A stretch of 17,448 bases of DNA from JAQBXX01 sp963925015 (GCA_963925015.1 CAWUTX010000019.1:1-17448), one strand, 5' to 3'; positions 1 to 7,676 are shown, counted from the first letter of the stretch. The notes: generated by a model from the letters alone, not told the origin. Made by a program: numbers and translations.

Positions 1-1788
1 TTCGGTGACCCAGGCGCGCAGTTCTTTGGTGAGGGCTGCGTCCACGCCGCCTGTGGGGCGTGCGCCGCGCAGCACGACGTAGGCGAATACGGCTTCGCCT
101 TTGATCTCGTCGGGTTTGCCGACGACGGCGGCTTCGGCGACGCGCGGGTGGGCGACCAAGGCCGATTCGATTTCCATGGTGCCGAGCCGATGGCCCGATA
201 CTTTCAGCACGTCATCGGCGCGGCCCATGATCCAGAAATAGCCGTCTTTGTCGCGGTGCGCGGTGTCGCCCGCGATATAGTACTTGTTGTTGAATTTCTT
301 CCAGTAGGTGTCGATGTAGCGTTGCTCATCGCCCCAGATGCCGCGCAGCATGAAGGGCCAGGGTTTTTTGATGACGAGATAGCCGCCCTGGTTGGGCGCG
401 GTGATGCTGTCGCCTTCTTCGTCCACGACGTCCGCTGCGATGCCGGGCAGGGGCAGGGTGCAGGAGCCCGGTTTGGTGGGCATCGCGCCGGGGATGGGGG
501 CGATCATGTGCGCGCCGGTTTCGGTTTGCCACCAGGTGTCCATGATGGGGCAGTGCTCATGGCCGATGTGTTTGTGGTACCACATCCACGCCTCTGGGTT
601 GATCGGTTCGCCTACGCTACCGAGCAAACGCAATCTGGATAAATCATATTTGGCGGGGATTTCATCGCCCAGTTTCATCAGGCCGCGTATGGCAGTCGGC
701 GAGGTGTAGAAAATAGTGACCTGGTGGCGCTGGCAGATGTCCCAGAAGCGTCCGCCGTCGGGGATGGTGGGCGCTCCTTCGTACATCAGCATGGTCGCGC
801 CGGTCGCAAGCGGGCCGTAGGCGACGTAGCTGTGGCCTGTCACCCAGCCGACATCGGCGGTGCACCAGAAGATGTCGTCGTCATGGATGTCGAACACCCA
901 CTGCATGGTGACGATGGCGCCGAGCAGATAGCCCGCGCTGGAATGCTGGATGCCCTTCGGTTTTCCGGTGGAGCCGGAGGTGTAGAGCAGGAATAATGGG
1001 TGCTCGCTCTCGACCCACACTGGCTCACACTGGTCGGGGACATTTTTTGTCGCGTCGTGCCACCAGACATCGCGGCCATTCTGCATGGGGATGGTTTGAC
1101 CGCTGCGTTTAAGCACGATAACGGATTCAATCGTCGGGCAGCCTTTGCTCAACGCCAGATCGGCAGCGGTCTTGAGTTCGATGATCTTGCCGCCGCGTGT
1201 GCCGCCGTCGGCGGTGATGAGCATCTTCGCCCCGGCGTCTTCGATGCGGTCTTTCAGCGACTGGGCGGAGAAGCCGCCGAACACGACCGAGTGAAGGGCA
1301 CCGATGCGCGCGCACGCATGCATGGCGATGACCGCTTCCGGCACCATCGGCATGTAGATCACCACGCGGTCGCCTTTTTTGATGCCCTGCGCCTTAAGGG
1401 CATTGGCAAAGCGGCATGTCTCGCGGTGCAACTCGGCGTAAGTTACGCGGCGGATGTCGCCTTGCTCGCCTTCAAAGATAATCGCGGTCTTTTGCGCCTT
1501 GTCCTTGAGGTGTCTGTCTAGACAGTTATAGGACACATTTAGCAGGCCGTCGTCAAACCAGCGGAAGTGCGGCGCATGGCGGCTGTCGAGAATTGTAGTG
1601 AAGGGCTTGCGCCAGATGATTTCGTTGCGCGCGAGCGTGGCCCAGAAGTTTTCGTGGTCTGCATCGCCCTGTTGTTGAAGCGCGCGCAACTGCTCGCTGT
1701 TTTTGATGCGCGCGCGTGCGGAAAAATCGGGGGATGGCGCAAACAGGCGCTCTTCGTGCAGTGTGGATTCTAGGTTTTGGGTGGTCAC
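1..1788 (-). CDS. acs: Acetyl-CoA synthetase (AMP-forming), C-terminus cut by window edge
   Basis: Makes acetyl-CoA from acetate, ATP and CoA through an acetyl-adenylate, in the cytoplasm. The visible 596 residues begin at a GTG (1788-1786) whose product starts TTQNLESTLHEERLF, a good match to known Acs N-termini. Seen in order: LNVSYNCLDRH near the N-terminus, the ATP-binding loop YTSGSTGKPKG (encoded about 927-980), DTWWQTETG (about 514-540), whose tryptophan shapes the acetate pocket in this family, YIAGDTA in the adenylate-binding region, and the hinge region GRADDVLKVSGHRLGT. The family is about 630-650 residues long, so roughly 35-50 residues are missing, including the SGK motif with the acetylated lysine. 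There is no clear ribosome binding site before the GTG. The frame is open upstream without any stop into the HicB-like sequence, back to an ATG at 2004, so the product may be read as a 668+ residue fusion. The function is very secure; the start is less so. Confidence 0.95.
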   Translation of the reverse strand, partial: MTTQNLESTLHEERLFAPSPDFSARARIKNSEQLRALQQQGDADHENFWATLARNEIIWRKPFTTILDSRHAPHFRWFDDGLLNVSYNCLDRHLKDKAQKTAIIFEGEQGDIRRVTYAELHRETCRFANALKAQGIKKGDRVVIYMPMVPEAVIAMHACARIGALHSVVFGGFSAQSLKDRIEDAGAKMLITADGGTRGGKIIELKTAADLALSKGCPTIESVIVLKRSGQTIPMQNGRDVWWHDATKNVPDQCEPVWVESEHPLFLLYTSGSTGKPKGIQHSSAGYLLGAIVTMQWVFDIHDDDIFWCTADVGWVTGHSYVAYGPLATGATMLMYEGAPTIPDGGRFWDICQRHQVTIFYTSPTAIRGLMKLGDEIPAKYDLSRLRLLGSVGEPINPEAWMWYHKHIGHEHCPIMDTWWQTETGAHMIAPIPGAMPTKPGSCTLPLPGIAADVVDEEGDSITAPNQGGYLVIKKPWPFMLRGIWGDEQRYIDTYWKKFNNKYYIAGDTAHRDKDGYFWIMGRADDVLKVSGHRLGTMEIESALVAHPRVAEAAVVGKPDEIKGEAVFAYVVLRGARPTGGVDAALTKELRAWVTE

Positions 1789-2004
1789 GCTTTGATTATG
1801 CACGTCTACGTATTCAACTTGGCTGGTAGGCGCAGGTATGGGCAGGCCGTCCTCGCGCATTCCACGCAAGTGTAGCTCGATAGCCTCGCGAATTTGCTCC
1901 TCCACTTCCTGTCTGGTTTTCCCCGTGGCTGCGCAGCCCGGCAAGTCGGGGACATAAGCGGCGTAGTTGTTCTCCGCTTTTTCAATGACTACGGCATAAC
2001 GCAT
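1789..2004 (-). CDS. hicB: HicB-like antitoxin, short form, without its own stop codon (in frame with acs)
   Basis: Small HicB/UPF0150-type antitoxin expected to bind and neutralise the HicA mRNA-cleaving toxin encoded just upstream. The product starts MRYAVVIEKAENNYAAYVPD, followed by LPGCAATGKT, EIREAIE-like helix residues (QIREAIELHLRGMRED) and GLPIPAPTSQVEYVDV. This is the complete short HicB fold; no C-terminal ribbon-helix-helix or HTH DNA-binding part is seen. The ATG lies one base after the hicA stop and has a strong Shine-Dalgarno inside hicA. The oddity is at the end: after VDV the frame reads HNQS and then enters Acs at its GTG (1788). A TAA exists at 1798-1796 in another frame. 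One extra base just before it (for example GTGG for GTG at 1803-1801) would end the protein as YVDVA, a usual end for short HicB proteins at about 69 residues. Family assignment is firm; whether the fusion is real is open. Confidence 0.8.
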
Positions 2005-2005
2005 A

Positions 2006-2203
2006 CTAACCCTCCTTTTTCTTTAGCCCTGCTTGGCGCAGAATGCTGTTTAATGTGCCGGGTGGGAGATCATCTCCCGGCTTTCTTGGAACAGTTACGC
2101 GACCTGATTTAGCGAGGTGTTTGAATTGACGGTGGCTGCCTTGGGTGACGACCAAGTACCAGCCATCCTCGTCGAGTCGTTTGAGCATATCACGAACTTT
2201 CAT
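2006..2203 (-). CDS. hicA: HicA-like mRNA interferase toxin
   Basis: A 65-residue HicA-family toxin, a small dsRNA-binding-fold ribonuclease that cuts mRNA unless bound by HicB. Visible features are the N-terminal helix MKVRDMLKRLDEDGW, the core strand with the diagnostic GSHRQF segment containing the catalytic histidine, a basic VTVPRKPG strand and a closing helix GTLNSILRQAGL with a lysine-rich tail. The ATG at 2203 gives the family's normal length. An upstream in-frame start at 2242 would overlap fabI and add residues that do not belong to the family. It starts 16 bases after the fabI stop, with AGGAC about 10 bases upstream as a possible ribosome site, and is one base from hicB. It is therefore probably co-transcribed from the fabI promoter rather than having its own. 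Toxin-first order is usual for hicAB. Confidence 0.85.
   Translation of the reverse strand: MKVRDMLKRLDEDGWYLVVTQGSHRQFKHLAKSGRVTVPRKPGDDLPPGTLNSILRQAGLKKKEG
2010..2017 (-). promoter_or_regulatory. Strong ribosome binding site of hicB
   Basis: The minus strand reads AAGGAGGG inside the last codons of hicA, five bases before the hicB ATG at 2004. It is a near-perfect Shine-Dalgarno. It fixes the hicB start and contrasts with the acs GTG at 1788, which has none. It suggests that ribosomes reaching acs may start at hicB. Confidence 0.75.
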
Positions 2204-2219
2204 GCACGCCGCTGTCCTG

Positions 2220-3001
2220 CTAAAGCGCCCCCATCCCCACAATGTGATAACCGCTGTCTACATGCACGATCTCGCCGGTGATGCCGACGGCGAGGTCAGA
2301 GCAGAGGAAGGCGGCGGCGTTGCCGACGTCGTCGATGGTGACGTTGCGCCGCAGCGGTGCGGATTTTTCAACGTGGTCGAGCATCTTGCCGAAACCGCTG
2401 ATGCCGGAGGCGGCGAGGGTCTTGATCGGCCCGGCGGAGATTGCGTTCACGCGTATGCCCTCGGGGCCGAGACTGTCGGCCATGTAGCGTACGTTGGATT
2501 CGAGGCTGGCCTTGGCGAGGCCCATCACGTTGTAATTGGGTATGACGCTCTCCGCGCCGAGGTAGCTGAGCGTGAGCAGCGCGCCGTTGCGCCTCTGCAT
2601 CATGTTGCGCCCGGCCTTGGCGAGTGCGGTGAAGCTGTAGGAGCTGATGTCGTGGGCGATGAGAAAGCCCTCGCGCGTGACGGAATCGAGATAGCTGCCC
2701 TCCAGTTCATTCCTGGGCGCATAGGCCACGGAGTGGACGATGATGTCGAGGTGATCCCAGTAGTTATCCAGATGCTTGAATACCGCGTCGATTTCGGTGT
2801 CGTTGCTGACGTCGCACGGCGGGTGATGACCGAGTCGCATTCCGCCGCCATTTTTCCCACGCGCTCCTGCAGCCGTTCGTTCTGGTAGGTGAAGGCGAGT
2901 TGCGCCCCTTCCCGCTGCATGGCCTTGGCGATGCCCCAGGCGATGGAGCGGTTGCTGGCGAGCCCTACGATGAGTGCGCATTTGCCGTCGAGAAATCCCA
3001 T
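2220..3001 (-). pseudogene. fabI: Enoyl-[ACP] reductase (NADH) FabI, interrupted by a single-base frameshift
   Basis: FabI reduces trans-2-enoyl-ACP with NADH, the last step of each fatty-acid elongation cycle. The first part starts MGFLDGKCALIVGLASNRS, with the nucleotide-binding glycine/serine loop, and continues to KMAAECDSVIT. The second part, in another frame, runs from PPCDVSNDTEID through IIVHSVAYAPR, the catalytic Y-x6-K segment YNVMGLAK, and INAISAGPIKTLAASGI-type residues (RVNAISAGPIKTLAA) to GYHIVGMGAL. The break lies at about 2817-2824, in ATCACCCGCCG on the coding strand. Adding one base, such as a fourth C, would join the frames as VITPPCDV and give 260 residues, the normal FabI length. 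Every other motif is intact, so decay is either very recent or the base is missing through sequencing error. A Shine-Dalgarno AAGGA precedes the ATG at 3001. It heads the fabI-hicA-hicB-acs series. Confidence 0.9.
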
Positions 3002-3082
3002 GTCGTTGTCCTTTCGTGTTGGGCTGGGTTTTTATACAGTAACGAAAAGTTTTGCTGCCATCTATAGGGTATTATAAAGACA
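3002..3082. promoter_or_regulatory. Divergent promoter region between fabI and the peptide transporter operon
   Basis: An 81-base spacer between divergent genes. On the minus strand there is a perfect TATAAT at 3076-3071 and a TATAAA-like box around 3036-3031, both upstream of fabI. On the plus strand TATTAT/TATAAA lies at 3070-3078. Convincing -35 boxes are not seen at normal spacing for any of them. If the plus-strand box is used, transcription would begin close to 3083-3086, which favours a transporter start downstream of the ATG at 3083. Box assignment is inference. Confidence 0.4.
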
Positions 3083-5275
3083 ATGCGCTTGCACGTACCA
3101 TTCGACAAGATGATGCTGATGAAACGGGTTGGCCTTTCCCTGCTGGCGCTGATGTGTTACACCCTGACCGGGTGTGACGGTCGCCCGTGGAATAATCCGT
3201 ATTCGGCGCAGGACGACCGCAGCAACATCCTCTACAGCTCGTTCGACCAGCGCCCGAAACACCTCGACCCCGCGCAGTCCTACGTGGAAAACGAGTATGC
3301 GCTGATCGCGCAGATCTACGAGCCGCCCTTGCAATATGATTACCTCAAGCGGCCTTATGCGCTGATACCGCTGGCCGCGAGTGCGGTGCCGAAGGCGGTG
3401 TATCTGGACCAGACGGGCAAGCCGCTGCCGGAAAATGCCGCTGCCGGGGATATTGCCTACAGCATCTATGATATTACGATCCGGCCTGGCATCCGCTACC
3501 AGCCGCACCCTGCGTTCGCGCGCAAGACCGATGGCCGCCCGCGTTACCTTGATCTCACGCCGCACGAGCTGGACGCCGTGACGAGCTTGCAGGATTTTAC
3601 CGAGCGCGGCACGCGTGAGCTGGTGGCGCAGGATTACGTCCATCAGATCAAGCGCCTCGCCCACCCCAGGCTGGAGTCGCCGATCTTCGGCTTGATGAGC
3701 GAATACATCGTTGGGCTGAAGGCGTATGCGGAGACCCTGCGCAAGGCGCAGGCCGCAGAGGGGCGCGATGCGTATCTTGACCTCACGCAATTTCCGCTGG
3801 AGGGCGCGACGCTGATAGACCGTTACACCTACCGCATCAAGGTGTACGGCAAATATCCGCAACTCGTGTACTGGCTCGCGATGCCATTTTTCGCGCCGGT
3901 GGCGCAGGAGGTAGACCGTTTTTACTCGCAGCCCGGCATGGCGGAGAAAAACATCTCGCTCGACTGGTATCCGGTGGGCACCGGGCCGTACATGCTGACG
4001 CTGAACAATCCCAACCGTCAGATGGTGCTGGAGCGTAATCCCAATTATCACGGTGAGACCTATCCCATCGAAGGTATGCCGGGCGACCGCGAGGCGGGCT
4101 TGCTGGCGGACGCGGGCAAGCCGTTACCGTTTATCGACAAGGCGGTGTACAGCCTGGAAAAGGAAAGTATTCCGTACTGGAATAAATTTTTGCAGGGTTA
4201 TTACGATACCTCCGGCATCAGCTCGGACAACTTCGATCAGGCGGTACGCGTGGGCTTGCAGGGCGAGGCGGAGGTCGGCGAGCATTTGCTGGCCAAGGGG
4301 ATACGCCTGCGCACCAGCGTGGGCACCGACATCTCCTATATGGGCTTCAACATGCTAGACCCGGTGGTGGGCGGAACCGGCGAGCGCGCGCGCAAGCTGC
4401 GTCAGGCCATTTCCATTGCCATTGATTATGAAGAGTTGATTTCCATTTTCCGTAATGGCCGTGCGCTTGCGGCGCAGGGCCCGATTCCGCCCAGTATCTT
4501 CGGTCACGTAGACGGGCAGGACGGCGTCAATCCCCACGTCTATGACTGGGTGCAGGGAAAACCAGAGCGCAAATCTATCGAAACCGCGCGCCGGTTGCTG
4601 GTCGAGGCGGGCTATCCCAACGGACGTGATGCGCAGACCGGCAAGCCGCTGCTGCTGCATTTCGATATCGCTGCGAGCGGGCCGGATGACAAGGCCTATC
4701 TCGACTGGCTGCGCAAACAGTTCGCAAAGCTCGATTTTCAGCTCGATATCCGCAACACCGACTTCAACCGCTTTCAGGAGAAGATGCATAATGGGAACGC
4801 GCAGATTTTTCAGTGGGGCTGGAATGCGGATTATCCGGACCCGGAAAATTTTCTGTTTATGCTGTATGGCCCCAATGCCAAGGTGGGAAAAAACGGAGAG
4901 AACGCCGCCAATTACGGCAATCCAGAATTTGACCGCCTGTTTGAGCAGATGAAGAGCATGGACAACGGGCCGGAACGTCAGGCGATCATCAACCGGATGG
5001 TCGAGACCCTACGCCACGACGCACCCTGGCTGTGGGGCTTGCACCGCAAGAAATTCGTGTTATCCCACCAGTGGTACCACAACGCCCAGCCGCACGAGAT
5101 GGCGAACAACACGCTGAAATACATCCGCATCGATCCGGCGCTGCGCAGCCGGATGCGGGCCGAATGGAATGCGCCGGTGCTGTGGCCGCTGTTCGCGCTG
5201 CTTGCGCTGCTGGGGATCAGCGCCGTGCCTGCGGTGGTGAGCTACCTGCGCAGAGAGCGGAGGGCGGCCAAATGA
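3083..5275 (+). CDS. Peptide ABC transporter substrate-binding lipoprotein (family 5, YejA/OppA-like) with C-terminal membrane anchor
   Basis: Periplasmic solute-binding protein of family 5 that would capture peptides for the permeases encoded next. The 730-residue frame has a lipoprotein signal (MKRVGLSLLALM, then lipobox LTGC, Cys31 counted from 3083). It continues with YSSFDQRPKHLDPAQ and YEPPLQY, typical of the N-terminal lobe, then PVGTGPYML, a MGFNMLDP segment, RQAISIAIDYEE and WNADYPDPENFLFML near the C-terminus. It ends with an extra hydrophobic helix at about residues 699-722 followed by RRERR. Being both lipidated and C-terminally anchored is unusual. At 730 residues it is longer than OppA/DppA (about 535-545). 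ATGs at 3110, 3113 and 3119 are plausible alternative starts; 3119 gives the most normal 19-residue lipoprotein signal, but none has a strong ribosome site. First gene of a four-gene operon, overlapping the next by 4 bases. Substrate beyond peptides is not determined. Confidence 0.88.
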   Translation: MRLHVPFDKMMLMKRVGLSLLALMCYTLTGCDGRPWNNPYSAQDDRSNILYSSFDQRPKHLDPAQSYVENEYALIAQIYEPPLQYDYLKRPYALIPLAASAVPKAVYLDQTGKPLPENAAAGDIAYSIYDITIRPGIRYQPHPAFARKTDGRPRYLDLTPHELDAVTSLQDFTERGTRELVAQDYVHQIKRLAHPRLESPIFGLMSEYIVGLKAYAETLRKAQAAEGRDAYLDLTQFPLEGATLIDRYTYRIKVYGKYPQLVYWLAMPFFAPVAQEVDRFYSQPGMAEKNISLDWYPVGTGPYMLTLNNPNRQMVLERNPNYHGETYPIEGMPGDREAGLLADAGKPLPFIDKAVYSLEKESIPYWNKFLQGYYDTSGISSDNFDQAVRVGLQGEAEVGEHLLAKGIRLRTSVGTDISYMGFNMLDPVVGGTGERARKLRQAISIAIDYEELISIFRNGRALAAQGPIPPSIFGHVDGQDGVNPHVYDWVQGKPERKSIETARRLLVEAGYPNGRDAQTGKPLLLHFDIAASGPDDKAYLDWLRKQFAKLDFQLDIRNTDFNRFQEKMHNGNAQIFQWGWNADYPDPENFLFMLYGPNAKVGKNGENAANYGNPEFDRLFEQMKSMDNGPERQAIINRMVETLRHDAPWLWGLHRKKFVLSHQWYHNAQPHEMANNTLKYIRIDPALRSRMRAEWNAPVLWPLFALLALLGISAVPAVVSYLRRERRAAK

Positions 5276-6249
5276 TCGCCTACATCATACGCCGCATACT
5301 GTACGCCATTCCTATTCTGATCGGCGTTAATCTGCTGACGTTTGCACTGTTTTTTGTGGTGAACAATCCGGATGACATGGCGCGCGTGCACCTGGGCGTC
5401 AAGCACGTTACGCCGCAGGCGATAGAAAAATGGAAGACGGAACGTGGCTACGACAAACCGCTGGTGTTCAATACCTCGGCCGACGGGGCGGCACAATTCA
5501 CCGACACGATATTTTTCAGTAAATCGGTGTCGTTGTTTGTCTTCGACTTCGGACGCTCGGACGATGGCCGCGACATCGGTCTCGATATCCGCGAGCGCAT
5601 GTGGCCGAGCCTCGCCATCGCGCTGCCGGTGCTGTTCATCGGCTTACTCGCCAACATCACCTTCGCCCTGCTGATGGCGTTTTTCCGCGCTACGTATATC
5701 GACGTCTGGGGCGTGGTGCTGTGCGTGGTTTTGATGTCCATATCCGGATTATTTTATATCATCGGCGGGCAATATCTCATCAGCAAACTGCTGCATATCG
5801 TGCCTATCTCCGGCTACGACAGCGGCTTGCAGTCCTTCAAATTCGTTCTGCTGCCGGTGATCATCGGCTTGGTGAGTGGCATCGGCTCCGGCAGCCGCTG
5901 GTATCGCACGATATTTCTGGAGGAGATCGGCAAGGACTATGTGCGCACTGCACGCGCCAAGGGGCTTTCCGAGCTGCGCGTGCTGTTTTACCATGTACTC
6001 AAGAATGCCATGATCCCGATCCTGACCGGCGTGGTCGTCGTGCTGCCGTTACTGTTCATGGGCAGTTTGATTATGGAATCGTTTTTTGGCATTCCCGGCC
6101 TCGGCAGCTATACGATAGATGCCATCAATGCGCAGGATTTCGCCATCGTGCGCGCGATGGTGTTTCTGGGTTCCGTGCTCTACATCATCGGACTGATACT
6201 CACCGATATTTCCTACACCCTAGTCGATCCGCGCGTGAGGTTGGGCTGA
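5272..6249 (+). CDS. Peptide ABC transporter permease, YejB/OppB-like
   Basis: Inner-membrane permease subunit, 325 residues, of the DppB/OppB/YejB type. The start ATG overlaps the binding-protein stop in an ATGA, a mark of translational coupling, and gives the family N-terminus MIAYIIRRILYAIPILIGVN as the first membrane helix. A periplasmic loop of about 75 residues follows, then helices near 113-138, 144-170, 190-207, 248-270 and 294-315. The ATPase-contacting EAA-type loop is at about 219-242 (DYVRTARAKGLSE). The ending LVDPRVRLG is the usual end of this family. It should pair with the next gene product to form the channel. Likeness is strongest to YejB, whose E. coli system takes up peptides and microcin C; substrate here is inference. 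Confidence 0.9.
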   Translation: MIAYIIRRILYAIPILIGVNLLTFALFFVVNNPDDMARVHLGVKHVTPQAIEKWKTERGYDKPLVFNTSADGAAQFTDTIFFSKSVSLFVFDFGRSDDGRDIGLDIRERMWPSLAIALPVLFIGLLANITFALLMAFFRATYIDVWGVVLCVVLMSISGLFYIIGGQYLISKLLHIVPISGYDSGLQSFKFVLLPVIIGLVSGIGSGSRWYRTIFLEEIGKDYVRTARAKGLSELRVLFYHVLKNAMIPILTGVVVVLPLLFMGSLIMESFFGIPGLGSYTIDAINAQDFAIVRAMVFLGSVLYIIGLILTDISYTLVDPRVRLG

Positions 6250-7676
6250 TGGATTTTCTGCCGGTAGTACTGCCCACCGATGGCCTGATATTCCTGCTGC
6301 TCGTCACGGTGGTGGTGAGCGCCGTGTATGCGCGCGGCAAGGAGCATCTGCGCGCACCGTGGCGCGAGGTAAAGCGCAGCCGCATGGCAGCAGCAGCGCT
6401 GGTGGTGTTGCTGACGTATGTCCTGATCGGTCTGCTGGATTCAGTACATTTCCGCTTGCCGCTGCCGGATAGCGGCGCGGCCAAGATGGAGGCTGGGGCT
6501 GAGACGGAGTATTCGACGGAGGTGCTGAGCCTGCTGGACGTCATCGCCACGCCGTTACGCGTACGGGTGGAGAAGACCTATTCGGCGCCGTTTTCCGCTT
6601 ATCTTTTTGCCAAGGAAACCGAACAGCGCGCCGACGGTACTGAGGTGCGCGTGTTCCCGCGACTTAAGTACGGCGGGCGGCATCTGCAAGACCCGGAAAA
6701 TGAGCGGGCGGCGGATATCCTTGCGGCATCGGCGCGCGCTGTCGCCATCAGTTTTCTGATCTGGCTCGGTGTATGCGCGGCGCTGGCGGGCTTGCTCGCG
6801 CGCCGCGAGCGTGTTTCTTTTTCAACGATGCTGCGGCGCATCCTGCGCGGTGAAACGGAAACGCCGTGGCGGGTTGTCCTGCTGACGTTTTTTATTATTC
6901 TTATGCTTGCGGTCTGGGTGGCTGTATTGAGTCTCAAATACCACATCCTCGGCACCGACAAGGTGGGGCAGGACGTTTTTTACCAGGCGATCAAGAGTAT
7001 CCGCACCGGGCTCGTGATCGGCACGCTGACCACGCTGGTGATGCTGCCGTTTGCCGTGCTGCTCGGCATCATGGCCGGTTATTTTCGCGGCGTGGCGGAT
7101 GACATCATTCAGTATGTGTATACCACGCTCAGCTCCATTCCCGGTGTGCTGCTGATCGCCGCCGCGATTTTGAGTTTGCAGGTGTACATCACCAATCACC
7201 CCGAGCAGTTCAGCACGCTGGCCGAGCGCGCCGATCTGCGCCTGTTATTTCTGTGCGTCATCCTCGGCATTACCAGTTGGACTGGTCTGTGCCGGTTGCT
7301 GCGCGGCGAGAGCCTGAAGCTGCGCGAGATGGAATACATTCAGGCCGCGCAGGCGTTCGGTGTCGGACACTTCAAGATCATCCGCCGCCACATTCTGCCG
7401 AATGTGATGCACATCGTACTCATTAGTGTGGTGCTCGATTTCAGCGGCTTGGTGCTGGCCGAGGCGGTGCTGTCCTACGTCGGCGTGGGTGTGGATCCGA
7501 GCACTCACAGCTGGGGCAACATGATTAACGGTGCGCGGCTGGAGATGGCGCGCGATCCCATGGTGTGGTGGTCGCTGTGCGCGGCTTTTGTGTTTATGTT
7601 CACGCTGGTGCTGGCGGCGAACCTGTTTTCCGATGTGGTGCGGGATGCCTTTGATCCGAGGCTGCGTAAACAGTAA
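6249..7676 (+). CDS. Peptide ABC transporter permease, YejE/OppC-like, with enlarged N-terminal part
   Basis: Second permease subunit, 475 residues against about 300-340 for OppC/YejE. It starts at an ATG sharing one base with the previous stop (TGATG). The C-terminal 245 residues are a standard permease core: HILGTDKVGQDVF at 232-244, helices around 255-278, 290-312, 332-348 and 388-410, an EAA-type loop at about 358-380 (MEYIQAAQAFGVGHFKIIRR), and the ending DAFDPRLRKQ. Before this lie four predicted helices (about 10-27, 46-64, 164-183, 207-227) and a roughly 100-residue soluble stretch between the second and third. OppC normally has a single helix and a short loop there. The helix at 46-64, preceded by WREVKRSRMAA, looks like the usual first OppC helix, so the additions are one leading helix and an inserted block before the GTD motif. 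The role of the insert is unknown. Confidence 0.87.
   Translation: MDFLPVVLPTDGLIFLLLVTVVVSAVYARGKEHLRAPWREVKRSRMAAAALVVLLTYVLIGLLDSVHFRLPLPDSGAAKMEAGAETEYSTEVLSLLDVIATPLRVRVEKTYSAPFSAYLFAKETEQRADGTEVRVFPRLKYGGRHLQDPENERAADILAASARAVAISFLIWLGVCAALAGLLARRERVSFSTMLRRILRGETETPWRVVLLTFFIILMLAVWVAVLSLKYHILGTDKVGQDVFYQAIKSIRTGLVIGTLTTLVMLPFAVLLGIMAGYFRGVADDIIQYVYTTLSSIPGVLLIAAAILSLQVYITNHPEQFSTLAERADLRLLFLCVILGITSWTGLCRLLRGESLKLREMEYIQAAQAFGVGHFKIIRRHILPNVMHIVLISVVLDFSGLVLAEAVLSYVGVGVDPSTHSWGNMINGARLEMARDPMVWWSLCAAFVFMFTLVLAANLFSDVVRDAFDPRLRKQ

Noticed and set aside
148..1521. Plus-strand open frames of 90-173 codons opposite acs
   Set aside because: All are shadows of the acs coding frame, which carries every expected motif.
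2204..2242. hicA start at 2242
   Set aside because: It would overlap the fabI end and add 13 residues foreign to HicA; the ATG at 2203 gives the normal N-terminal helix.
3062..4051. A 329-codon open frame on the minus strand opposite the transporter binding protein
   Set aside because: Antisense shadow of a real gene; Arg/Val/Leu-rich composition without motifs.
5601..6248. Upstream extension of the second permease to a start at 5601
   Set aside because: This stretch is the first permease read in another frame. The ATG at 6249 gives a hydrophobic N-terminus and the TGATG overlap typical of this operon.
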